From assembly GCA_026419785.1 (NCBI GenBank), contig JAODTK010005832.1, positions 62,001 through 126,000 on the forward strand: a stretch of DNA of 64,000 nucleotides. Direction: 5' to 3'. The notes beneath the pieces are model-generated. The model ran no database searches, had not been told where the DNA came from, and worked only from the letters and a program-made list of their open reading frames with translations. This DNA is from Sclerodactyla briareus. Its lineage: Eukaryota > Echinodermata > Holothuroidea > Dendrochirotida > Sclerodactylidae. Every line of letters begins with the position of its first letter. Positions within the stretch are counted from its first letter, which is position 1. Made by a program: the position numbers and the translations under genes. Shown here piece after piece: positions 23,945 to 36,755 of the stretch.

Positions 23945-24130
23945 TAAAGGAAAACTGCGGATTGGATGGGCTACAATAGGGTATCTCTTGAGACTGGAAA
24001 ATGTTCATCTATGGGTTCGAATCCATTTCAATACCAATGTTTCCTCATGTTGTGAGTTCTTGCAGCATTCCAACCGTACATCTGGCCCCCCTCCCCATTA
24101 TGCAGAGAATCCTGGGGCGAATCCTGATGC
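23945..24130 (+). repeat. dispersed repeat family T, copy 1
   Basis: Landmarks in order are TTAAAGGAAAA, GGATTGGATGGGCTAC, AGGGTATCTC, TGGAAAATG, TCTATGGGTTCGAATCCATTTCAATACCAATGTTTCC and CCATTATGCAGAGAA. The same order occurs at 56290-56480 and 62690-62818. GGTTCGAATCC looks like a tRNA-type B box, but no cloverleaf can be drawn and the other copies lack the match, so this is not called a tRNA or tRNA-derived SINE. Confidence 0.6.
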
Positions 24131-24579
24131 CACATAACGCATGACATCAACTTGGCCCCCCCCGACACCGAACCCCCACAGGAGGTCGATTGTCCCATGT
24201 TATTTATTGTTTATTTTGATGAATAAGTCAAACATTTAGCAGAAGTTGTTTCGTTCTCTCAACAAGTACCCATCAACCCCTCCACAACCCACTCGGCATA
24301 CCTTCCATAAACTAACGCTTTTCAAAGTGGAAATTAAGTGTGAATTTCAATAGAAGAAACAAAGATGGTTCGCCGGGTGGTGAGTTGACACCAGTATTAT
24401 TGCATGATCGGGATGCTTTTCCGTCCTTGGAAACGGAAAGTCGTACCCTGAACCCTTCGCGCGTTCGGGACCCTGGACAGTCTCAGTTTATCCCCAGCTA
24501 ATATAATATCCTCTTTATAATTCATCCTGCAGTTTCTTTCGTCATACCCCCCAGCTATCTCCCCTTGTATTGTTTCAAG
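24131..24579. other. no recognised feature
   Basis: C-rich to 24180 (including an 8-base C run), then AT-rich. It ends in a pyrimidine-rich stretch (24546-24576), which could serve as the tract before the possible exon at 24580. Confidence 0.3.
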
Positions 24580-24818
24580 CTGCGGATTTTGCGGCGGCTG
24601 CCCTCGTTACACCCCTTCCGGAACCTGAGGCGGCGAGGAAAGAGCTTGCGACGCGCACGCGAGGCCAAGAAAGCTCTTCCCGCACCTGGAAGAGGAGGAA
24701 AAGAGGGTCAGTCTTCCCCTCTCGAAGAGGACGGGAAGCGTCCACGCTTGACAACGAGGGTCTCTTTGTGCTTCCTGCCCCACGGCCAAAGGAACGGCTC
24801 TCTGCGGTCTCACCGCAA
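24580..24818 (+). other. GC-rich possible internal exon
   Basis: A GC-rich block of 239 bp in AT-richer surroundings. It is preceded by a pyrimidine-rich stretch ending TTGTTTCAAG and followed by GTATGT, which fit splice acceptor and donor rules. Two plus-strand frames stay open through it; one encodes a basic, serine- and arginine-rich segment (TWKRRKRGS). Minus-strand frames are open too, as expected of GC-rich DNA, so openness is weak evidence. No domain is recognised. It could equally be a CpG-rich non-coding patch. Confidence 0.2.
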
Positions 24819-27800
24819 GTATGTTGTGGTGTCCGTGTGTGTGTGGGTGTGGGTGTATGTGACACACTTTGTGCCGGACGGATATTGGGAGAACGCCAGC
24901 TTGTATCAAGTTAATACGGCATGTGGGGTCGTTTCCATGTGGCTGTGTAGTTGATCCCTATTTCTTCTGTTGCCCGTCAGCGTCACCAAAGGTCATGGAG
25001 GCGGCCCCCCATGATAACTATCATAAAAGGGCAATACCTCCTATAGCCGGCTACTACATCGCTGACTCTTTGGGACTTAGGTAGCGAGTGATGAGACGAG
25101 GATCCCGCTTCAACATACGGTAATGTACATTCCCAAGGTCATCAAGCGTCAATTATTAGGGGTAAAAAAAAACTAGTTTTGGCCCCTAACACTGGAGAAC
25201 CGAAACTCGCTGCAACAGGTTGGACAGGTGGCCATTGTGATCCAATCGTGACCCCTATCGTGGGTGACTTGACTCATATTTGACCCTTTACCATGTTTTG
25301 GGGCCCGACATGCAAATTTTCGTGGCATTTTAGGACTCTCAAGGTACTTCCGACTCGAAATGGGCCATAACTTGCCACCCAGGTGACCCTCTTGGTGCGA
25401 GATATCAGAGGTCAAAGTTTTAATTTGAAATTTAGTGCCCAGTTCGGTGTTTAGTGATTTGTCATGGTGATTTTCACATCAGTGGGTCAAACTACCTCTG
25501 AGCTGAGGTCCACGGTCAAAGGTAAATGTCTCGCAGCTGTGCCTATTTTTAGAGGTTTTCAGGGCCAAGAAAAGAAAATTAACCCTGTCCCCCCTTTTGG
25601 ATCTGTGGACAGAGTCTCTGTGTTGCGACTCGACGAAATAAACTCCCGCTTCAATCGGGCCACTCGGGGTTCTCAAGTTACAACCGGGGTCCCAACGGTG
25701 GTTGGTGATAACTTTTTTTGGCAATCCGCATCCCCCGCAGTATACTTGGGATCTTTAATGCTTGTAGGACTGCGTGCCTTCCTCGCGCATTTATAATATT
25801 TCATCCCAGAAAACTGTCTGTCATTCACGTCATTCAATCGTTCACGCTCTGGACAAAAACTAATGGTTTTGCGCAACACTTACAGCTTGTTCATTGCTTG
25901 GCATTGTTGAGGCTTTTCAGGACCAGTATGTACGTATAGGTATTGTTCTGGTCAACAACAAGGCTAACGTATGCCTTCAGTCTGCGTTACTGCGGTTTCT
26001 AGCCATGTCCTATTTCTGACTTACTCACTGGATCTTTTCACAGTTCAGTTAGTGTTCCCCTGGCATCTTCAATTTTGACTACCCCAGGCCATGGTCCTTT
26101 AATATTGCGCGGCAGTTCTGTCCACAATATTCAGTTATCATGTCTGACAGCGTTGATGTAGTCTCCTTTGGCCATGACTGGGCTTCCCCTCACTACTCTC
26201 ATAAATAGCCGTGATATTAACTAGAAGAATTCAGGCCCCCCTGCCATCTTGGGTGGCTCAGACTTCAGGTCTTGTCTCTAGCCAGTGAACTCCCCCAGTG
26301 ACCATTGGTCAGGTTGGCCTGGTTATCGCTCTGTCTCCCCTTGTTTGTTTGGGCTTGGGTGAAAGTACATGTATTTCTTACATTTGTCTTTTTTTTCAAC
26401 GGCTGTATGGATCAATTTTTAACTTTTCGCACATGAAATTTGTAGCCTTCTTGTCAGTCGGCTGTCTGTCGTAAGTTGTCATGTTAGTGTAGTTGCGCAA
26501 CCTGAATGGAGAGATATTCCAATATGCCTTCAAATGCACTGATCCTCATTGATTGAGCGCCGTTCCGATTAGTATTGAGCGAGCCATTCGGAAGGTGGTT
26601 TCTTATTGTTTTACTTATCTTATACCCCTTCTTATCAGTCCACTATATCCCTGTGACCCTGGCACGGTCCGGGGACTTATGGTTTCTGGGGTGGGTAGGC
26701 TGCCGCCGCCGTGACAGTGGCATGTATTTGGGCCCCAGATCGTTAAGCGGCGGCTAACAGGCCTTGGAAGTAGTGATGCAAACGGAATATTCTTATTGCT
26801 ACATGGCACGCTAAAATTGATTATGTTTGATATTTGCGGTACTGTGAATGAAGGGTAGGGGGCTCATTCACAAATTAACATTCACTGTGCTGCACCGGTT
26901 CCAGTACAGGCCATGAGGGGTATTTACCTTAGGTTTACGTGCCCTTCCTATTTGAGTAGGATTCTTGTTTCCATTTTGCACCGAATCACACAGGTGGGTC
27001 CTCACTGGTGATCAGTTTGTTGGATCATGCCCAGTGTCACTGGCACCAGTGTCCTGACACGGTGGTTCCTTTGGTACTGTTCTGTGATATGGATTTCTGG
27101 TGAGGGACCCCTGTGTGGTAAGCAGTTCGGGCTTATCATCAGCTGGTGGGTCGGTTGCAAGGCCCAGTAGTAGCGTCGCGCACATCGTGTGGGCCGAATC
27201 CCCTACTTTCCTTCTCCCCCAATTCCTCAACCAATACTATGACCCCCCCCCAACTGTTGGTCCCCACAAAACCAAGTATCAACTTTTCTGGAAGTGGGAC
27301 GGACATCGCCCCCTCGACCATGCATCCAGAGCACACGCAGCCCGCCCCATTTAAGGGTGTATTTTTTTGCTGCCCCCCAGCCGCCGGGGGGGCGGATCGC
27401 CTCCCCAAAAAACCACACCGAAGGTACTCCATCTCCCCAATGCGCGTAGATGCCCCCTATTTCCACAATTGACTAAGTGGAATAATATCGTAATCCATCC
27501 GATACAGCTAGGTCAAGTAGTCAAGTTCACCCCTTCTGGGGCAACTTGTCAAATTGCGGCATGGACCCTTTCATCGGCTTTCCAATACTAAAACCTCTAA
27601 CATTCATGTTCATGTAACTTGAGTCTCCCACATACTGGTCAAACATGAGTGTATAATATGGGGCTCTCCGTTGTACGAACTGCTGTGAGAGACTGTTGAC
27701 ATCCCTTGTAGTGTTGTGAGCCCTCAACGAGCAAAGGAAGCAAACCAGGTCGGCTAAAACCTACCAGTCAATCGATACCCACATCCCCACCCTCCTTGTC

Positions 27801-28739
27801 CCAAAATCATGCTGCGCCTGGCTTAATGAGTAAGGAGTGGGGAGTTAGGCTCTGCCATGTGCCTTTTGCGTTACCAGTTTATTGTAATTCATGACTCATT
27901 TGTGTGTTCCGGACTTCAACTTGCTAAGTGACCTTGTAGCTCTTTTTACCGACATGGCATAGCAGATGAGGGACAACACAGAGTGCCAACTTCCCACCTC
28001 TGGACTTGCCCGGTGAATTACTACACATCACTCAACCAAATGTATTGTGATCGCATGGCATGCTAAGGCAGAGGGCCAGGTTGTGTAATATGTAAGGCCT
28101 CTAGCATGAGGCCCCCCTACCGCGTCATATCCCGCAACAGCCCCTACGATCCCTGATATGGCTTGTACATCCAGTAGCAAATGTTTTCATGAAAGTGAGG
28201 GCTAGGCCTGGGTGTCCCCTCGGCCTGAGGGCGGACTGAGGGTGCGTACTGTTTTACATGCTTCTTCGTTGGGAGTCATTGCTATCCACCCAGGTCTTTC
28301 ATGTTATGCCATGCTCTAGGATTCCGCTTCCCGATCCGACCCAGCCCTGCCTGAGCGACTCGCCCTGCCGGGGGGGGTGGATAATCCAATTGAAATCTAG
28401 AGTCTTACTGCCGCTTTGCATCATTCACCCATCCTTTGGCAATTTATATCGAGAACGGTCATGTGCACCCTGCTGCGGAACCTCCCACCCCAAATCACAC
28501 ACAGTGGAAGTTCTTTGTTACTCCGCTAGAGTATTCGGACAGAGAATCCGTATACTTGTCATTTGGTAGCGTTTGTCCACCAGCCAATGTACTTGTATGA
28601 CTGTTAATAAGGCATTTATTTATCTGGAGAACAGTCTGACCCAATTACCTCTATTCACCAAATAGTTCATACAATCTACTCATCTCTTGCCTTTCCAATG
28701 GACCAGCACCTCCACAGCGCGTTTCATGTCAGATGGGAA
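24819..28739. other. no recognised gene
   Basis: A short GTGTGTG-type tract follows at 24829-24860. 25170-25520 contains scattered GGTCA and TGACCC words (AGAGGTCAAAG at 25410, GGTCAAAGG at 25513) but no clear unit. 27100-27470 is C-rich with four overlapping frames on both strands (72 to 108 codons), which is what C-rich sequence gives by chance. I recognise no domain in this stretch. Confidence 0.3.
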
Positions 28740-30230
28740 AACTTCCCCCTTTTCTACCTCCCCCTCCTGCCTTCCACTCCCCTAACACCCCCTCACTAGT
28801 CCCTTCCCCCGCTTTGCGGCGGGCGAACGGCCCCCGGCGGGTGGTCTTTGGCAGACTGTTCCCATGCAGCGGGGGCCCCCTCCGCCCCCCCCGCGGCGCG
28901 ACGAGAGAAGCCTTTTTAGAGTCAGCTCACACCACACATGCCTATATCACATCTCTTTAAGTGCTCAGCTAATCTGCGTACCTCACTCGTCAACACTACA
29001 CACCACCCTCAAACAACAACGAAAAAAGCACTGACGAGCCACTCTATAATATCTTGTTCCCTAATACCCTCATGCTCGTTTTGTTCTTATTGGTTGTCGG
29101 TGGTGTTCCCTGCTTGTCGTGCTTGTCGTGGTTGTTGTTGTCGTTGTTAGTTGTGGTCAGCAACACACCGGAAAGCCCTCCCCCCACCCCCACGTTCTAC
29201 GCTCCTACTGTGTCTTCGTCCAACCTAAACACGGTTCTTCTTTACGTTCTGGCACAACCCATGTCTCTGAATGTACACGCGTACCCGCAGCCTACACATG
29301 CAAACTTCACAATGCCCATTGTTTTGAGATGTAATTATAGCATAACCCATTCTTAGCAACCTAATACGGTGATTGATAAAATGACCTATTGTGTTCACTA
29401 GGTGTCGGCGTGAAAGATAGCACCATCCGTATCCCATACACTTATCCTAGTGTCCATGCCAAGGTGCCTTGACCCTAAACCAGTATGACATGTGTTCGGC
29501 ACATATTTGAACCTCACACCTTGTTCTGTTACTTCCTATCCGGTTGCACCGCCAGTAAGATTGCAGAGCGCCCCCAATCCCCGGCGCAATGCTTGAACCC
29601 TACCCAACTGCGAAACCGGGCCCCGCGAGGCGGAAAAATGTATAATCGACTTCGAGCAAACCGAGGAAAAGCCTCTATATCTCCCCGCCCACCTCCCGAC
29701 CAGACGCTCCCGCCCGCCCTCGCGCCCGCCCGCGTCCGTTTGAGTGACTGGACGGCTCAAGTGTAAAATAACGATGCGGCGATTTTAGCATAGCCCGCAC
29801 GCACGCCCCCGACCGCGTGCATGGAAAGGGCTTAAAGCTCTTCTAGGTATTGTCATTTAGAACAATATAGTTCTACTCCGCTAAATAAACCCACGCCGGG
29901 TTTGTTTTAAACACACTAGGGGGACTATGAGTCCGGTGTTGTCCCAATAGAATATATGATACATGATGTTTCCATCCAATGTAATCCTAATACTATGAGC
30001 ATAAAAATGATGAATCACACTTAATTCCAGAACATAGTGGCTAACGGTCTTCCTATCGCGCATAACACACTACGGTGGTGCAGTTTGAGGGAAACCTGAC
30101 GTCCGCTGCGAGCATCGGCAGCCGGGTCACCTCGCGTTTTGCCGCTTATACCCGCCGTCGCGGCCTGGCCGCGGCTTAACGATCTTGTGTCTCACGATGG
30201 CTGGCCGTCGATGTTCTAGGCAGGCACCCA
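28740..30230. other. series of CpG- and C-rich patches
   Basis: Three patches are clearly richer in GC and CpG than the surroundings: about 28790-28915 (GCGGCGGGCG, CCCCGCGGCGCGACG), 29560-29830 (CCCGCGAGGCGG, CTCGCGCCCGCCCGCGTCCG, GCACGCACGCCCCCGACCGCGTGC) and 30090-30230 (GTCGCGGCCTGGCCGCGG). They could be a CpG-island-like promoter region or GC-rich repeat debris. No open frame here is recognised and no TATA box or first exon can be defended. Confidence 0.25.
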
Positions 30231-30464
30231 ACATTAATTTTTATCCCCCCCCTCACCCCGTGCACGTCTGCGTTAAAATTCTCCGATCAAGTTGTCAAGG
30301 ACCGGTACGCTCAAAAAGTTTGATCTCGTTCTATGGCAGGAACCTCACTCTACACCCACTTTGGTTTTGTTTTGTTTAAAAACTCCAGCTTCTGGTGAGC
30401 TATGGTGATGCCTTTCGTTGTCGATAGGATTTATGTTTTTTAATGACATTATGCTTCTATATTG

Positions 30465-30550
30465 TCATCTATCTATATATCTATCTAGTCGGTCGGTCTG
30501 TGTCTGTCTGGGTTTGTCGTTGTATGTCTGTCGTCTGTCTGTTGTCTATG
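30465..30550. repeat. TCTA/TCTG-type microsatellite
   Basis: Interrupted tetranucleotide repeats: TCTATCTATATATCTATCTA followed by GGTCGGTC and TGTCTGTC variants. Non-coding. Confidence 0.9.
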
Positions 30551-32949
30551 CTTTTATGATGATGGTTCTATGACCCCCCAGGTCACGGTCACTGGCAGTA
30601 CAGGGGTCCCCATGGGCCGAATGGGCAACAAATGAGACATCTCCTACACCTTTGGTGCTATTTTTCCCGTTGTCTTTGTAGTTTGGTTTACTTATTGTGG
30701 TATTTCTACTAGTCAGCTTTTCTCTGTTTCGGGATGTTCCCATGCGGCCCTAGGGCCATGTAGAAATTCGCACAATGGTAATTGAAATGAATCTCATCCT
30801 ACTGCTTCAGTCACTTTCTTTAAATGTTACTGTCCTGCTCTTGGGTAGCGGCATTGGTCGGTGTTCAGGACTGGGGGCTGGGGGCCCCTTTTGGATACTA
30901 CTGACACCTCTTGTATCATCTCCTATTTTGGTGCATATTGTGCCCTCGGTGCATGTGCTCGGTCTTACTGCCTTTTTCTTTGTGGTCGCGCTTGTTGTTT
31001 ATCTTTCGATTTTGGGTCCACAGTCCCCCGTTTGTTGCCAAGGGGCCCCATTTTCTGCAATTTACACGCTGCTCTATTCTGCAATTTTTTTGTGCTTTTT
31101 CCATTCTTTCAACGTTTGATGTCATGGACCTTGGTCGCGGGGTTTCTGGGGCTAGGGCCCATTTTGGGCCCTTGGGTCATGTATCTGACTAATATTGCAA
31201 TACTCTTGTCTTTGTTGCCACCCCCCTTTGTCGTTTGTAGCATCAGTCCACCATCATTTTTATGCTAGAGGGTAGAGCTAACAATTCTTAGACACTATGT
31301 GGGCCAGTACAGAAGTGCACATGCCCTGGGAATGGTATTCTTAATACTCTGCCGCTTAGTCTACAACCCTTGGAAAGTGTCTCAGCTTCGAGCACTCCCG
31401 CGGGCATGCAGATGAGGAGCAAGTTCTTCGTCCGTGGCACAAAAATCAATCGACATGGAGAACCCCGCTATCATTTACAGTTTTGTGTTTACACTCTCTC
31501 CACTAGTTCATCAGAATTTTTTTTTTTTCTTCTGAAGAAAATTTGTTATTCTGCTACAAATTTTGGGCACCAGTGTTCTGGAATTAGGTAGCACATAATG
31601 TTCTAACAGCCAACCATACTTTGAGGTTTTTTAGGGAAATTTTGGTACCACGGTCCACTGGGTCAGAAGGCCCATCTGAATTTCAACCACAATTTTGGTG
31701 TAGCGGGTGAATGCATCTTTACTCCCCCAAACACTTGAGATGATTTCGCAAAGTGTTACAAAGTTGTTGGGTTGAAGAGCACATTTTGGGGTGTTCGGGA
31801 ATCTCAGGTCCATTATTGGAAATTCCACAAATATTGTATATTATCACTAAATGTTGTTGCCAAGTGCTCGTGATGAGGGTTCCTTTTCTTAGAATAGTAC
31901 GATAGCGTACCGTAATAGGGTGCCCTATGAACCCAGTGCATTTAGGACTTATACCAAGGCCCAGTTTTTGCCTTTCTCTTGATGGGCCATTATGTGGAAG
32001 TTTACAGAGGTATAGTATTTCATCTTTGGCCATATGTAATGTCCATGTTTGCACTAGTCTTACCGGGGCACCTAGGCCCATTGGTTGAACTGGCTTTTCT
32101 GGCATCAGGATCTTTACTTTAACATCATCTATCAGTATTATCTGGACTAGTTCATGTTTGTTTGTATACAGTTGTGACTAGTTTGAGTAATTCTAACATG
32201 AGTGCTCTAGTTTTTATTTAAATATCCCACATATTTTTTCCGAATTTTATTCTTGGCATCTATTGTATATAGAAGGATTCTTGGCTTTTTTGTGTTTCCC
32301 ATATATCCCTTTTGTTATGTATTGTATTTTCCTCAGCTTACTCTGGGAAGGACATACAGCCTTCAGTTTTTAAGCATTGCTCTGTATGTGGCAGGCTTTT
32401 CAGGGAGGTTTCTTTAGGGGAAACAGATTGTGTTTATTGTTCGTAGTACAACCAACTAAAGTTTTTTTTAGCCTTTTTTATGTACAGTGGTCTCCGGGAC
32501 TTAGGCTCCTGGTGAAAACCTGTACGTCCCTTCAATGCTAATTCCACCATATGGTAGGTTCGGAACAGTGTTTCAGTCAGTTTGGCCCATTTTTGTAAAG
32601 GTGTCGTGTTTTTTGAATTATTTGTTTTCGGGCAAGTTCATTCAAAATTGAAAAACTTATATGGATATTTCTGGAGGTGAAGGTAAGTGGAATTTAGGGT
32701 GGACGCTGTACACCGTACACTGTATGTGTGTATGGGCAGCACCTGTAATCGTCGATTTTAGAGTACCGACAGTCTACTTAACACAGTTAATATACCAGTA
32801 CTGTCCAAAATAATGGTTCATGGCTACAAACCTCTCCGGGTTACTAGTAAAGAGCAGTACCAAAAGCCAGTGTTTCAGACTTGTATTTTTTTGTTGATTC
32901 ATAGCGCCGCCCGCAAAACTCGCGCTTCATCGTACCCTACTAATAACCC
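30551..32949. other. T-rich sequence, no recognised gene
   Basis: Two overlapping plus-strand frames (30775-31119 and 30861-31268, 114 and 135 codons) give hydrophobic peptides simply because the DNA is T-rich on this strand. They lie in different frames, have no recognised family, and I do not call them genes. GGGCCC-type words recur around 31038-31170. The 128-codon minus-strand frame at 31719-32105 is also unrecognised. Confidence 0.3.
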
Positions 32950-33480
32950 ACTGGCATGCAAAGCTGTATGTTGCCAGATCCGCTTTGCTGTGCCACTATC
33001 TTTTATTAAACTATGAAGCCTGCCTGCTTGAACACGTGGTCAACACCTACTTACGTTCACTAGCATTCAATACGCTCCCAATTCCCAATGATTAATGTAC
33101 AGTGCGCTACACAACAATATCCAAGTTGGGTCAGTCCATTGACATTCCCACCGACTGACAAACCAAAACTTATTACACACATAGTTACCAGACTCAATGG
33201 AGAAATTTGACCATTGACTCTGTTGATCTGTTGATATGATTGGACAAAATAGTTGCGTTGGCCTACAATTTATGAATGAATGATGAACGTTGAGTGAATT
33301 TAGGTATTGGTGGAAAAAGAATAATATACATAAAGGTTTAGCAGTGATTTGTGTCTTTTAACGGGTAATTTAGGACTATGCTTGTTTCGGTTTTCTTGCT
33401 ATTACAAATAAGACAGTTACGTTAGGGCTAACTGTATGGTACAGCGATATGTTTTACTGTGTTGGGGCCAGGCGTACATA
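32950..33480 (+). repeat. dispersed repeat of about 0.5 kb, copy B
   Basis: Partner of 6262-6810, same orientation. It includes GAACACGTGGTCAACACC (CACGTG at 33033), ACTTACGTTCACTAGCATTC, TACAGTGCG, ATGAATGAATGATGAA, ATACATAAAGGTTTA, TTTCGGTTTTCTTGCT and GTTACGTTAGGGCT. Copies differ by many substitutions and gaps. Neither has a shared open frame. Confidence 0.7.
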
Positions 33481-36314
33481 AAGACGGTAGGAAGAGGTAG
33501 TATGTACATGTATTTCTGCCTGCCTACAAGCATGACAGTGGTCGCATATTGCATGTGTGTTGCATACGTTTCGTTGTCAAATTTTATTCTTTTTCAATTC
33601 TATGTCTATATACAAAGTTGTATTTTTAATTTTTTTGTTATGACAGTTTATTAAAATTTTTTTTTCTTGTCATATTTTTACCTAGAAAAGGATGTATTAA
33701 AAAAAAAATTGTGAAAATAGACGTCCCGTAGAATAGATATGCGCTGTGGTAGCAGGTAGAATGGACAATCCAGTAACATTAATTTCAGGCAAGCGCGAAA
33801 CGGTACCAGCACCGACACGGGTGGCCAGGGCATCTGTGTAGTTTTAGTTCCGGTTCCCCCAAAATATAGGGTACCCGCGCAACCCTAGTAAAAACATTAT
33901 TTCTTCATCGATCTATACATAATTCATTGACAAAATTTTGAAGTGAATATGTGCAGTTGGCCACCAGAAAAATGGGAAGAAGGTTGACAATACCCATCTC
34001 AAAACAATTACAGTCTTTCTTACCAAGCATCTCTGTTATGGGACTATTATGGTTAGCGTGGTGTCTTTGGTTTGATATAGGGTCTATGATGATTTAAATT
34101 CTCTGACAACAGACAAAATAAAATGCGGGCAAAATATGGGAATGTGCGCAAAAACACCAAATTGGCATTGGTAATAGTATATGCCACCTAGCACCCCTAC
34201 TGTAAAGAGTTTTTAATCAGTCACATGTCAAAACCTTAATATATTGGGGTACACCTTTGACTTGTGTGCTGTCTTGGAATGATATATATAAATATATATA
34301 TCTAGATAATAGTTTGGTCATATGCCACAGATGACCAGGCAAATTGTGGGGAAGGATACCAAAAATTCTTTCATTTGCTTAGAATAGGATTATTTGATAC
34401 GAGCACCAGAGTTAGACTCGTCTTCAAATTTGGACAATTTACATTTCAATACAGACAATTGGGGGATCGTGAAAGTTATTCATTTCTACAACAGAAGTGA
34501 GCTTTAGCGATTTGAAAAGAAGGAAATGAGTGCGTGGGTGGTAGCATAGCAGTAATTTTGACATCTTGGTGAGTAGTTAGTGCGCCACAGCGTAGACTAC
34601 GTTTCAGTGCCTGCTGATAGGTATGGGGACAGGTGAACAACTAATGGTCATTTAACATTGCATTTGGTACAGTGTCTCCTATGTAGTATGTTGTTCTTTT
34701 GGGGCAAGAATCCAAGAATGGAAATTTTCTCTCTCTTCGTTGACAAACTTTGACAGCACTGCAATGGCAGTTTTGGAACTATTAAATTATGAATGGTTTC
34801 CGACTGGGCAGGTACCCAGTGAGTCCCTCCGTTGGAGTGGAACGAGATCATGCCAGCCTGGGGCACAGACCGTGTTGCTGCTCCTATTTCCCTTGCCACA
34901 GAAAAATGAACTTCAAATTTAAAGGTTAGTTACGTGAGCCAAAATTCTGATGCTTCTTCTTGCAGCTACAATGGAAAAAAAACATACAACAAAAAAACCA
35001 GATTGACCTTATCGCAGTCGTTAAATTCATATATTTCAAGATTTCTCCGCAAACTATGACCCTCCTTCCGGATATCTCTGTTAGCCACTCTCTCCCCCCC
35101 CCCGCTTCCTATACCACCACTGGCAGTGTTGTGTCTTGTCGCATGCCGGCAAATTGGTGCCATATGCAGGATGGTGCAGCTGGAGCCTGGAGACTAGAAT
35201 CAGAGCAACTTTGGCGTTACAGTCTTTTTCTCATTGGTACATTCTTTTGGACTCTTTTCCCCTCGAAATCTGCACCCATATTCCATTCTCTGTCTTCCAA
35301 ACTTAAAATGTCCCAGAACAACCATATTCCCACCATTGTCAGGTGCATGAACAGGTTTGTTCTGCCAAACCAGGGGAGTCTCTAAAAAAAAAAACATATT
35401 TAAAAAACCAACATGGACGATTGCTTGTGGTAAATTTTGGGGAGTGGTTACTCCTGCACAATTTTATGTGTGCAGAGGTCCATCTACAAGCGATGTGCTC
35501 CTATTGTCATTTAAAGCGATGACAATACATTTATGAATGAGGCTGTCTAGGAGGCGGGTGTAAATTCGTGCAAGTCGTGGGCCTTGGTCTGTTCTAATGT
35601 GAATGTCTAGGCTTATGGTCCTATCAATGTTGCAGATGATTGAGTGAGGCATTGAGCTATTGCATTGAGGAGGGCAGCCCCAGAGTTGATTTCCAGTTCG
35701 CCACATACATTCTGGCCTTATTTCATATAACAAAAACACTCCAGGCAAATGAATTATAATGTATCATTCAATGCAAATTCAGCCATTATCTATCGCCTAC
35801 CCTGTGAATCAGGGCCAAATCGTGAGTACAACTTGTGCCACGATGGTAGTGCAGAACGTACACTACCTAACCAGGAATATCTTATTTTTTTTTTATTGGG
35901 GAGCGATCAAGAGCATTCCAGTGGAAAGGCCATGTTTATATTCGTATAATTTTGTGTTAGCTCGCAGGATAATACTAAAAATACGGTGTGTAACATCACG
36001 TAACCCCTGATATAATTGATACTTTACTTGCTTCGCGACTTAACGATGGAGGGCCAATATTCGAGAGAGCAGGGGAGGCCATAAAGGTTAATAGTGCCCA
36101 CTTGTATGTTGGGAGAATGTTCGCTCGATACATTCATACGGAAACAATAACATTGTATCATGGTGGGCAACGGTGGGGGCAAATCTATAAAACGTTGGGG
36201 GGGGTGACAACTTCATCAACCTATAATACTGCATCATAGCGTTGTCAATATATAGATTTTCAATACTGATTATCATGTAAATTTATATATATATTACAAG
36301 TATATGATAGCTTA
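33481..36314. other. no recognised gene
   Basis: AT-rich sequence with an AT dinucleotide-like patch near 34282-34315. Plus-strand frames at 34960-35385 (141 codons) and minus-strand 35464-35748 (94 codons) are the longest; neither has a motif I can name. A C-run lies at 35095-35103. Confidence 0.3.
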
Positions 36315-36755
36315 ATGAGAAGGGCTGTGGGTAATAAAGTTTATAGATGCAGGCAGCTCTTGCGCGTGTTGGTGAGGGGAATCAAGTTTACGAGGGCCAC
36401 GACTAGTCACTGTCGAAATCAAACTTTGGGTGAACAAGTCAAACAGACAGATACAAATAACAGGAGAAAAAGAGCAGTGCCTCACGATACGAGCTCAGTC
36501 GGGCGGCGTTGGCATTTCAAAAACAGAGGTCATGGCCCTGATCTTTTGTTTGCTTTCGGACGGATGAAGTCCATTCATCATCATCAGGGATTGGAGTCTC
36601 TTGTTTTTTCAAGGTTTCGGCTTGGGTCCCGCTGGGGGCAATCACTGTCCGTCATCGAATGCCTGAATGAGATCAAGCGCGCCACTCTATGTACAGGGAG
36701 GATTCAGGTTCTCTGGGACGACCAGAGTACGAAATTTTGGGTTCCCATAACTTGA
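36315..36755 (+). other. unrecognised 146-codon open frame
   Basis: Among the longer open frames in the window. The peptide is basic and has no domain, signal peptide or membrane segment that I recognise. Its last 69 bases overlap an opposite-strand frame (36687-36899). No splice sites or polyadenylation signal clearly support a gene. It may be a chance open frame. Confidence 0.12.

Noticed and set aside
23990-24030. tRNA-type B box GGTTCGAATCC
   Set aside because: No matching A box at proper distance, no acceptor stem, and the homologous copies at 56290 and 62690 lack the motif.
24700-24760. DGKRPRLTTR in one frame, reminiscent of the start of a homeodomain
   Set aside because: The following residues do not continue as a homeodomain; similarity is limited to a few basic residues.
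27100-27472. Four overlapping frames of 72 to 108 codons
   Set aside because: C-rich DNA lacks stop codons in many frames; both strands are equally open and no domain is seen.
30775-31268. Two overlapping frames (114 and 135 codons) resembling membrane proteins
   Set aside because: The hydrophobicity follows from T-rich DNA; the frames differ from each other, and no family or start context supports either.
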